From positions 1 through 64,000 of the forward strand of contig NBIV01000135.1 in the NCBI GenBank assembly GCA_003194525.1: DNA of 64,000 nt. Direction: 5' to 3'. The notes below the pieces were generated by a model. It was given only the letters and a program-made list of their open reading frames with translations. It was not told the origin of the DNA and did not search any database. Positions within the stretch are counted from its first letter, which is position 1, and each line of letters begins with the position of its first letter. The translations under genes and the position numbers were made by a program. This document shows positions 12,672-20,581 of this stretch, one piece after another. This DNA comes from Gracilariopsis chorda. Taxonomy: Eukaryota; Rhodophyta; Florideophyceae; Gracilariales; Gracilariaceae.

Positions 12672-12761
12672 GAGAAAATACCGTTACGACGGGAAACGAT
12701 CACAGAACTTCCGGTGAATGAAAACAAACCTCGTACGAGGGAAAACAAAAACCGATTCTAA

Positions 12762-12776
12762 GTCAGGAGACCACTT
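12762..12776 (-). other. Possible primer binding site of copy B
   Basis: Three bases inside the 5' LTR, the minus strand reads TGGTCTCCTGAC. It starts with the TGG expected to pair with the CCA end of a tRNA. The same sequence lies at 3,441-3,455 for copy A. I cannot name the tRNA, because the matching region does not show an obvious T-arm consensus. Confidence 0.5.
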
Positions 12777-13584
12777 TGTGGTGCAATGCCCCAAAGGGGA
12801 AAAACACCGAAAGACGTCCGGGATCTTCCTCTCACAAGGTGAACCCAGTTGGGTAGAGCCCTCCCAGAGGTGTCACGGCGAAGCCGGTTTGTAAGACCAG
12901 GGACACCTGTCGCGACTCGCGCAGGGAGGTGAAGGCGAAGAATCCGTATCCGCGTGAGCGGGGTGTGATCCTCAGTAGAGGTATGTTTCCACGTAAGTGG
13001 GGGTGTGTGAGCGGATGCGCACACGAGGGCCGCGGATAGCGGGAGGTGCTACCCTAAAAAGGGGAAAGAGGAAGGACGAAGTGGGTCGCGAGAGCGACGA
13101 ACAAATACGGCAATGCCGGTGGACAGGACTCCCTATACAGGGCGAAACACCAATATGATTGGAACAATTAGTACTCCCAATGATGGGTCTCCTTTAGATG
13201 TGCAAGGGGGGTGAACTTCCGTACACTACGGTGCTTCCCTCCAAGGAGGAGTTGAGAACACGCGGAGGCGGTAAAGCTCAGAGCCAATTCCCCAGGTTGG
13301 GGTCCCTTGTTGGGGAAGGTTTACTGGTGCGACGGCAGTGCGCCGTCGCACTAAGTACTACCTTCCCAGAAATGGGTGTGAAAATAATAAATAAAATTAA
13401 CTAAAATACTCCACATTTCGTGGCAACATCCACTACTGTGGCCAACCGCCAATTGACCCAAAACCGTGTCCCACGTGTCCATACCCACCATTGTGGGGCG
13501 TAGTTCATATACACACTACACAACCGATAATATCGGGAAAGCGTTCAAGTACCCAGAATCCCTCCCTGAGGGCGTTGCACTTCA
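12777..13584 (-). repeat. LTR 2, 5' LTR of copy B
   Basis: This is an 808-bp LTR with TGTGGTGCAA and TTGCACTTCA ends. The outer boundary is clear because homology to the other LTRs stops at 13,584, where unrelated flanking DNA begins (CTCAAC). It resembles LTR 3 of copy C (about 2% different by eye) more closely than the right part of LTR 1. Confidence 0.95.
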
Positions 13585-13639
13585 CTCAACTTTCACATTA
13601 TTCATCTAGCTCTGGTGCCTCGCATCCAAAAACGTTACT

Positions 13640-14768
13640 AGCTTGGACTCCTTTCTCGATGCATACTTTGAATCTGAGTTACAGTGCCGAATCATAAAAA
13701 AGAACAGCAACAGGGAAGCATTGTACTTTCAAAAGCAGAAAAAAATTCATTACGAACCCATAATTGTTCCAAGTCTTAGTAGTGTTATTCCACTGCTATC
13801 CACAGAGCACTTATTGACGTATTAAATGCTTGCTCTTCCTCCGAAGCAAGAGTTTGCTCAAACGCAGTCTGTAGTTATGGCCTCAAGACATAATCTGGAT
13901 CTTTATATACGTAATACTGAAATCCGTGGATAGAAAGGTTGTTTTTAATTGTCTCTTCCATTCCGCTTTTCTGTACAAGTGTCATATAGTGGTGGCGTCG
14001 AACTATAGGATCATATGAATGAAATATCAGTTCATCAGGGGTTGATATTGTGTGATAATTTTGACTATGTTTTCTCCTGTGTCCAGAGTAACATGCTCTT
14101 TCATTAAAACCATCCCCTTCTGGACGACATATGTCAATCTTGGTGCAGTCAATGAAGCCCACGCACCTATTCATAGGCGCGCCATCGCCACTAAAAGCTT
14201 CTGCATATACGTCGGCTCTACAACACAGTAAACTTTGCCGCAGAGATATTATCAGTTTTCTCTTTGTTTGAACAAAGTGTTCTATAGTCTCCCAAAAAAT
14301 TTCAATAATATACGAATACCGCATGCCGAACAGGATTTTTAAGTCATACCACGTGTTTGCGGATGCCAAGCGTTTTAGTACGATATAGCAAGCAGTGATT
14401 GAGTCGCAGCGATAAAGATTACGAAAGCTAAGTTGATATTTCCAATTCATGATGCTAGCAATTTTGCCAGCATCATCACAACAAAATCGAAAGTCATGGA
14501 GACATTGTTCCGTAGATATACAGTTTAGATTGAAAACGTGAAATTGTATATGTCTACTTCAGAGTTGTAGGTTCTAGAGGTCAACAAGAGCTTTTTTGAC
14601 AAGGCGAAGGAGATGCAAACGCAACATCAGATTTTTGTTGGAGTATAACGTGTTTTCAAGCATTAGACGTTGTCGTTGGAGGCGTCGGCGTGCCTTTCCG
14701 GCGCTGTAGTCTTTTTGCCGGACCATGATGAGCCCATACTGAGGTGTGGGTGAGTGAAGGAGAGGCAC
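13640..14768 (-). pseudogene. PIF/Harbinger-type transposase remnant
   Basis: A 191-codon open stretch (13,875-14,450) matches the DDE_Tnp_4/HARBI1 family: CVGFIDCTKIDICRP, then YSGHRRKHSQNYHTISTPDELIF, then VRRHHYM, then YKDPDYVLRP. Open translation continues upstream in the same frame (EQCLHDFRFCCDDAGKI) but meets stops near 14,540-14,576. Beyond the stop at 13,875 the same frame still reads LQTAFEQ...EEEQAFNTSISALWIAVE, the usual family sequence, before the next stop. A further family-like segment lies in another frame to about 13,640. The gene therefore carries several stops and at least one frameshift and is dead. No terminal inverted repeats were found. Class II transposases of this family cut and paste DNA. 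Confidence 0.8.
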
Positions 14769-15162
14769 AGACTCGTGAACAATCGTACGAAAATTGTTGC
14801 GCGTAAGATATACATGAATCGCACGCTATATAAGATTTCGTCTCGTCCGTGGCACTCGTGGCAAGGATTGTTTCTACGAAAAATGGGTTTTGCGTACACT
14901 CTCTACTGGGTGTATATCATCTTGCTCCCACGTCAAGGTTTTCTTCTCTGAAATCGTGACAAGCACACGGCTCGCTTCTCTCTTCAGTTCTTGACAATCT
15001 TTTTTGATTGCTCCTCTCAGGGAACATTTTCGGCCGAACGCAGACATGTGTATCATTTTCAATAGCCATACTTTCTCAGCATCCAAAACCGTTCTAATCC
15101 TAACGCCTATTGCGACCCCTACGCATCTTCCACAGGCATGGCAGCTATTGTACTTGAATAGC
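14769..15162. other. Intergenic, no gene seen
   Basis: This is 394 bp between the transposase remnant and the next gene. An open plus-strand extension of the downstream frame exists from 15,046 (ATG), but I prefer the start at 15,163. Nothing else was recognised. Confidence 0.4.
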
Positions 15163-16473
15163 ATGAACAGGTTTGGTACTTTCGGCTCTTCCTCGGAGAC
15201 ACTAAATCCTCTAATGGTTGTTCCCATCCCAAACCCACATCAAATGACGGACGAGAAGTTCACGCTCTTCGAAATAGACGGGCATAGAGCAAAGAAGCTA
15301 CGAGAAGCAGTTGATGAATTGAAAGATCTGTATGGAACCCGGCAAAGCACACCGTTGTTTGCACCAAGCGCGTTTACATCAAGTAGTTTTGGAGGCTCCG
15401 CAAATCCTTTAGCGGTTCAAACAATCGGTTCGTACAAAATATCAGTTGCCCCCTCACTTGTCGACTTAGAGCAACGTGCTCCCTGGGAGCGATACTCCAT
15501 AGAGTCTTCCCAAGTAACACATATACTAAATGACGTTCGTAGACGGTACGATTGTCAGCCGTATGCCTTTGTCATAGCAGAAGGTCGTTCTCCTCCACTG
15601 TCAAACGCCAATTCGTTCAGCGCCGGTTTCGGCGTAATGTATCGTGATGCCCGTCTCCAAGGGGGCTTTTTCCCGACTAGTCACGAACCTGCACTTTTGC
15701 AGACAGATGTTCCTGCAACTACAATGGACGTCACTCTCATTGCACTTGGTGCGGTCATCAAGCCGCTGTCCATTCTAGGAAGCCAAAAACAATGGCCCAT
15801 GCGACTGGCGACTGGGAAAAGCGTTTCTGAAGTTACCGCCGAGGAAAACATTGTTGTGCGCGGGTCAGATGACATGACTTGTTTTTATCCTAAGCGATGG
15901 CAGAACGCGTCCGAGATATTCCAGACCCTTCCCAGATTCGGGGCAGGGAAACTGCACTACAAAACTTTCGTTCAACTGGAATGGCCTTCTGTGGCAACAG
16001 TATGGTCACTACAGGGCCGTTACCCGAATAAAGATGTACTAGCTAGAAAGGCTTCCGATGTTGATGCTGCAGTGGTCAACGCTCTCTACGCCGACGTCGA
16101 TGGCTGGGCTCGGTCTCGGAGGCTAGCATCCTTCGGCATCAGTTGTGAGTTAAAACTTGATTTTGCTCTTGCGTTGCGTGCTCGCCAGCTGGCCGAGCCA
16201 GGTCTTGTTGATAGAACAAGTGATGCGCCAAAGGTAATGCAGGGAGAACGGGTTGAATGCCGCACGGTTACGTATTTGAACCTGGATTTGGATAACTGTG
16301 ATCTAGATGAGCTATCCTATAGAGAAAAAGATGGACGCTACAGATATCTGATGCCTACCGGCCGGCAGTCCGAAGTGGATACACTTGGTCATGTGTACCT
16401 TAGAATATCTTCGTATAAAGGTTCTTTTGAAAGCTTGGAAATGCGTACTGTCGGCGGAAGCGACAGCACGTGA
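15163..16473 (+). CDS. Unrecognised protein, 436 aa
   Basis: I do not recognise this protein. I chose the ATG at 15,163 because it has A at -3 and is followed by typical coding sequence; an in-frame ATG at 15,046 would add 39 residues. The amino-terminal part includes NPLMVVPIPNPHQ and a helical stretch rich in charged residues (HRAKKLREAVDELKDLY). The middle has FVIAEGRSPPL, FGVMYRD and MDVTLIALGAVIKPL. The protein is mixed alpha/beta in composition with no signal peptide, membrane segment or low-complexity block, so it looks globular and soluble. No intron is evident. It stands alone between a dead transposon and a 1.3-kb intergenic stretch. Confidence 0.75.
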   Translation: MNRFGTFGSSSETLNPLMVVPIPNPHQMTDEKFTLFEIDGHRAKKLREAVDELKDLYGTRQSTPLFAPSAFTSSSFGGSANPLAVQTIGSYKISVAPSLVDLEQRAPWERYSIESSQVTHILNDVRRRYDCQPYAFVIAEGRSPPLSNANSFSAGFGVMYRDARLQGGFFPTSHEPALLQTDVPATTMDVTLIALGAVIKPLSILGSQKQWPMRLATGKSVSEVTAEENIVVRGSDDMTCFYPKRWQNASEIFQTLPRFGAGKLHYKTFVQLEWPSVATVWSLQGRYPNKDVLARKASDVDAAVVNALYADVDGWARSRRLASFGISCELKLDFALALRARQLAEPGLVDRTSDAPKVMQGERVECRTVTYLNLDLDNCDLDELSYREKDGRYRYLMPTGRQSEVDTLGHVYLRISSYKGSFESLEMRTVGGSDST

Positions 16474-17760
16474 AGGGAAAAAGGATGCAACCAAGGTAAA
16501 GGTATCAAAAATAGCTTGTAGTTTTGCAGTTCCTGGACAGTGTGCCGATCTGCTAGCAGGCGGATTAAGTGTAGTTCATCCAACATTTCAGGACTGAAAG
16601 ACTTGTTCTAGGTGTGTTTTTCTTCGCTAGTAAGCTTTGCTCCCTGCATGATGAGAGGATTGTCAGCGGTACTGCGTTATTATTACTAAATGCGTCGTAT
16701 TCATCGTTTTCCTTCTGCGCACTCTTCTTGTGTATTGCCTGCGCTCTTTGCTGGTGAATGGTTCGCTTGGTACAGCTCCAAACAGATGCAGAACGGCAGG
16801 ATAAGGAGACCATCATCATGATCATCATCTTGATAGTACGGGTAACCCTTCACCGTTGTGAGCGAGAAGGTCCGTGGCGCGGCACTGGTTATGTATGGTT
16901 TGCTTGAGAGGGTTTCACCATTGGTAAACGGTTCATAACTCCACCGTAGGGATCAAACTTTGATGGCTAGCAATTGCTTAACCCTTTATCTACCAACGGT
17001 AGTAAAAACCAGGCAGGGAGCCCTGCTCAGAACCACAAATCGATGGCCATGTCAGGGAAGATCTGTAATTCTCTTTTCAAAACATGAAATTTGGCAGTTT
17101 CAACTTTCACTTTCAAGATGTGGAAGTGGACGAAATGGGATGCATGGACAGGCCGCGGGCGGTGAGGGCAATCTCGCGTTCTCCAGCTTGTGTGCATCAA
17201 AGATACGATTTGAATTCTTGAGATCGAACATCTTCTGCATCACTTTGCGCACACTGAAAGAGGGGCACGTAGCAGGAGAGCGTCTCACACCGTGATTTGG
17301 TGCTCAATATATATTTCGCAATCGCCCTGCGACATGAAGATGACGACAATGCAACCAATCGCACAGCACTGTGGCCGAGATGGCGAACACCGCGGGACTG
17401 CAAGGAGTGATGATTTCAGAAAGGACACAAACCTGTGCAATGCGCACTCCTGGTGTCAGAAAGGGTTGTAACTATGTATGATAATTTCGTGTCAAGAAAG
17501 TAAACATAGCAAGGTTTCTTACAAGAGAGGAGAGCTGCTCGAAAAGGGGGAAGATGAACAGCGTCTTTCCTCAAATGTTTATCGTTCATAATGCCGCTGC
17601 GACTAGAGGAGAAGGAAAAGTATAAAAGGAGAAGTGTTCCGATGACTGACAAGCTTTGCGCACTATCGAACCCAAGCATTAGACACTGAAAGACAGCCTA
17701 TTATACTTTTCTAAGAACCAATTCCGAATTGTGTGTTATACCGTTCAACTAACAAACGCA
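16474..17760. other. Intergenic, about 1.3 kb
   Basis: No convincing coding sequence was seen. Short open stretches on both strands lack recognisable motifs. The right part contains the likely promoter of the next gene. Confidence 0.45.
17621..17628 (+). promoter_or_regulatory. TATA-like box
   Basis: TATAAAAG lies 133 bp upstream of the ATG at 17,761, a plausible core promoter position for the Ser-rich gene downstream. Assignment is by sequence and distance only. Confidence 0.45.
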
Positions 17761-18732
17761 ATGAGTGAACTAAGTGGAGAAACAAACACTAGGGGCCGAA
17801 ACCATCTGGCAAGCATTATTCGCAAGCCGTTGAAAGCATTCGGATCTTTCGTGAAGCGTACTGTGAGGAAGTGTTTCGGATGTCGTAAGGGTGCGTTCGA
17901 AGGGGAAGTTGTAATTAGAGAAGACATAAACGATGCTCTTCCACCCCATACAATCACTAATGGCAACGGCACGGTTGAGGACAATACTGAGAGACAAGTT
18001 TCACAAGTACCAAAAACGGTTTCTGGCAGCAGCTCTTCCGATTCAGGGTCGCAAGTGCCGTCTTCGGAGTCTGCGACTACTAATTCTGTTGAGCTTACGA
18101 AGTCTTTACCTCAGAGTAGAGATAGCTCGGCCCATTCTGAACGTTCAAGCCCTATCGGAATAGTTCAAGAGACAAGCAACGCCTGTGCGACACCAGGTGG
18201 GGGTACAATCGAAGCAAGAGATGAGGAAAAGGTCATTTATTCACATCGGAAGCCCATGGAAGAAGCCGAAGCGGACGAATCTCATCAAGATTCGAATCCG
18301 GAGATGGGCACTGATTATTCATCAGACTGCTGTAGCAATTCACCAACGCCATCAACGTATACCACTGACTCCTGGAGTGACGAAGCCTCCTCCAAAAATC
18401 CAACCGAGGAGGACAAGAACACCAGTGATAGTGAACGCAGCGCCGCCAATGAAAGTGAATTGCGCGATGCGGCTGGCGGGGTTCTTGAAGAGAGAGAGAG
18501 AATTTCAAGGCTGTTCGAATCGGATCGTTCAGGCGAAAGCGAAAACTCACAGTCTGGTAATGTGCATATTGTCGATCCCACGTATATTGAACGGTGTGTT
18601 CATGATGAAAGCGAATCCAGCGTCTTACGCAACAGAGCTGTCTGCGATGGGGGGAGCAATCTCTCAGGTCATCTACAGATCACGCACTCCAATATCTTCG
18701 CAGCGCAAACAGAGAGGGGGCGAACGAGATGA
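17761..18732 (+). CDS. Ser/Asp/Glu-rich protein, first frame (323 aa)
   Basis: This is an unrecognised, largely disordered protein. The start is the ATG at 17,761 (G at -3). Residues 20-50 are basic with a short Cys motif (KCFGCRK). From about residue 75 to the end it is rich in Ser, Asp, Glu, Asn and Thr (SGSSSSDSGSQ, TYTTDSWSDEASSKN). Its stop overlaps the next ATG (ATGA), and the following frame has the same composition. The two are therefore probably one gene split by a true frameshift, a sequencing error in the preceding G5 run, or an unrecognised intron. Function is unknown. Confidence 0.6.
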   Translation: MSELSGETNTRGRNHLASIIRKPLKAFGSFVKRTVRKCFGCRKGAFEGEVVIREDINDALPPHTITNGNGTVEDNTERQVSQVPKTVSGSSSSDSGSQVPSSESATTNSVELTKSLPQSRDSSAHSERSSPIGIVQETSNACATPGGGTIEARDEEKVIYSHRKPMEEAEADESHQDSNPEMGTDYSSDCCSNSPTPSTYTTDSWSDEASSKNPTEEDKNTSDSERSAANESELRDAAGGVLEERERISRLFESDRSGESENSQSGNVHIVDPTYIERCVHDESESSVLRNRAVCDGGSNLSGHLQITHSNIFAAQTERGRTR

Positions 18733-20096
18733 TACATGATACTCTTCTTTCAGAGTCTCAGTCAGAGTCATCCGAAAGCTCAGACGAAAGTTACAGAGTA
18801 AGCGATGAGGGCGAAAGTGTAGAGCTTCGAGACACCATCAGTCCAAGAGCTGAGGCAGAGGAAGATGATGAGCACTGCACAAGCCCATCAACGATGAATT
18901 CACTCGGAACCGTCAACGAATCGGACGAGATCTCTTTGAACGCAGAGCAGATGGAAAAGGTTTGCGGTCAGGAAAGTTATGATTACGAAAAAGAAAAACG
19001 GGCCGAGGGACCAGTAGCCAAGACGGAAGAAGGCAGTGCAGCAGAGCATGCAGATGCCCAGTGCAGCGATCGAAATAGTTGCAAGGGTAATAGTGATAAC
19101 TATGTTGTTCTATCTGATGGTATACATAGTGACGCAGGCAGCCCACGGGAAACTATTACTGGGGAAGATAGGGAGGAGGCTAGCTCTGCAGACTGTACTG
19201 GAGATTATGATTCCAGTAACATGAACAGCAGCAGTCCACCGTCTGCAGCGCGAGGCGGATCAGAAACGGAGTCGACAGCTGCATCTGCGGATGATCCGGA
19301 AACAGATTCAGATGAGCTCACGATTAGCGAGCAAAGCGATGACAGCAGTGGGTCTAGAGGTGCTGTGAGCAATGAACCAGGGCATACAGCTGGAAGCAGT
19401 CCTTCGCCGCATTCCTCCCGCAATTCCACAAATCACAGCGGAACAAACCCAGGGGATGATTCGGAGGTTGAAGATGAAACAGATGGAGCTCATGAGGAGT
19501 GCGGAACTTCTCTTGACACCTCTCAAGACGAAGGCTCTATAGTGGGCCAAGTCCTCTCCACGATCCGTTCTGTGTTGGCGAGTTTTCGTCGTCGAGCAAC
19601 CGGTTCAAGTGATGAAGCCATGGATCGACTTAGTTCTGAACCGAGCTCTGGGTCCGACCAACACGCCCGAGAAGACGGCAGCATCAGCGATGATACGGAA
19701 GAGTCTTCAAGGTCGTCGCATACAGAATCATCTTCTGCTATTATTAGTGGTTCACAAGGCGAGGATGAACGTGAATATGGAGCGGGTTCTGAACCAACCA
19801 CGCAATCTCCTGCTGCCAGCGATGGGCTTCACGAAATTCATGATACTGAGACGTCAGATCTTGATGTGCCGCTTTCTTCTGTTGCTGTTGAAGACAGAAG
19901 CATGGATGATGGCGAAGTTCGGGACTCTCAAGATTTCAACTCGTCCACCGATGGAGAAGAAGGAAGCGACGAATCATCGGTAATTGAAGATTCAGACCAC
20001 TCCTCACAGGTAATAAGCTCATCCACTGTGGACGACGAAACTGATTCAGATGAAATGGATCTGCTGTCCGGAAGCGGAAGCCAGTACTCTGCTTGA
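18729..20096 (+). CDS. Ser/Asp/Glu-rich protein, second frame (455 aa)
   Basis: This is a highly acidic, Ser-rich protein (SESQSESSESSDESY, SEVEDETDGAHE-like composition throughout) predicted to be disordered. One short amphipathic, basic stretch (QVLSTIRSVLASFRRRA, near residue 280) stands out as a possible binding helix. Many Ser residues lie in acidic surroundings typical of casein kinase 2 sites; this is known for such sequences and not shown here. It overlaps the first frame by four bases in a different frame, and its reading frame is already open before its ATG. It probably continues the preceding gene. Confidence 0.6.
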   Translation: MIHDTLLSESQSESSESSDESYRVSDEGESVELRDTISPRAEAEEDDEHCTSPSTMNSLGTVNESDEISLNAEQMEKVCGQESYDYEKEKRAEGPVAKTEEGSAAEHADAQCSDRNSCKGNSDNYVVLSDGIHSDAGSPRETITGEDREEASSADCTGDYDSSNMNSSSPPSAARGGSETESTAASADDPETDSDELTISEQSDDSSGSRGAVSNEPGHTAGSSPSPHSSRNSTNHSGTNPGDDSEVEDETDGAHEECGTSLDTSQDEGSIVGQVLSTIRSVLASFRRRATGSSDEAMDRLSSEPSSGSDQHAREDGSISDDTEESSRSSHTESSSAIISGSQGEDEREYGAGSEPTTQSPAASDGLHEIHDTETSDLDVPLSSVAVEDRSMDDGEVRDSQDFNSSTDGEEGSDESSVIEDSDHSSQVISSSTVDDETDSDEMDLLSGSGSQYSA

Positions 20097-20581
20097 AGCA
20101 TAGAGATCACCATATGCGCTTGCTTATTGGCTGAAGCGCACTCGTTCCCGTCGACCTGTAAAGAATCGTTCATGTACCATACTACATTTCGTACATTATT
20201 CTTCTTCGTCTTATGAATACGATAGTTCTGCTTATTGCGAAAAAACAATGATGTCAACCCACAAGACCTTTTGCGACCGATACAAATCAAAGTGTGATAG
20301 GGCTACACTCCATCAAGCTTTTTTTCGTGCAGTTGTAAGACTAGTCATTCCAGAAACAATCTCAGCGCATTCCCACTACTTCACTTGTCGTAACCAGATG
20401 CGCTTGCCCGTGGATCCGTGGGTATAGTGATACCAGGGGTAGAAGGCCATCTTTCAACCCTGAAAAGCTCTCAAACACCATATGTCACCAGTGTGAGTGT
20501 GAATCTGCCAAGTGTGAGTGTGAATCTGCCAAGTGTGACGCTGTACTACCGCTGGTGATACTTTGTAGACAATTGACCTCT
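20097..20581. other. Convergent intergenic region
   Basis: This is 485 bp between the convergent Ser-rich and SPRTN-like genes. It contains a short tandem repeat at 20,490-20,540 and no gene. Confidence 0.5.
20490..20540. repeat. 21-bp tandem repeat, about 2.4 copies
   Basis: The unit AGTGTGAGTGTGAATCTGCCA occurs twice in succession and then partially. It lies about 10-60 bp beyond the 3' end of the SPRTN-like gene. Confidence 0.8.

Larger units (their letters stand above)
3456..13584 (-). mobile_element. Ty3/gypsy chromovirus-like LTR retrotransposon, copy B (full length, broken)
   Basis: This is a full-length minus-strand element of about 10.1 kb. In element order it has the 5' LTR (12,777-13,584), a primer-site region, gag (10,497-12,671), pol (about 6.6-10.48 kb), a frame ending in a chromodomain (about 4.9-6.3 kb), a remnant of an opposite-strand frame, a polypurine tract and the 3' LTR (3,456-4,260). 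Gag is open but the rest carries about three breaks, so it is a fossil, though a young one judged by LTR similarity. Target-site duplication cannot be tested because the left LTR is shared with copy A. Confidence 0.95.

Noticed and set aside
12762-12776. Naming the tRNA primer of the LTR family
   Set aside because: The complementary sequence ends in CCA but has no clear T-arm signature, so any isotype would be a guess.
20400-20450. Short similarity of GATACCA.GGGTAGAA to a site near 54,215
   Set aside because: The shared stretch is too short and its flanks are unrelated, so a dispersed element is not supported.
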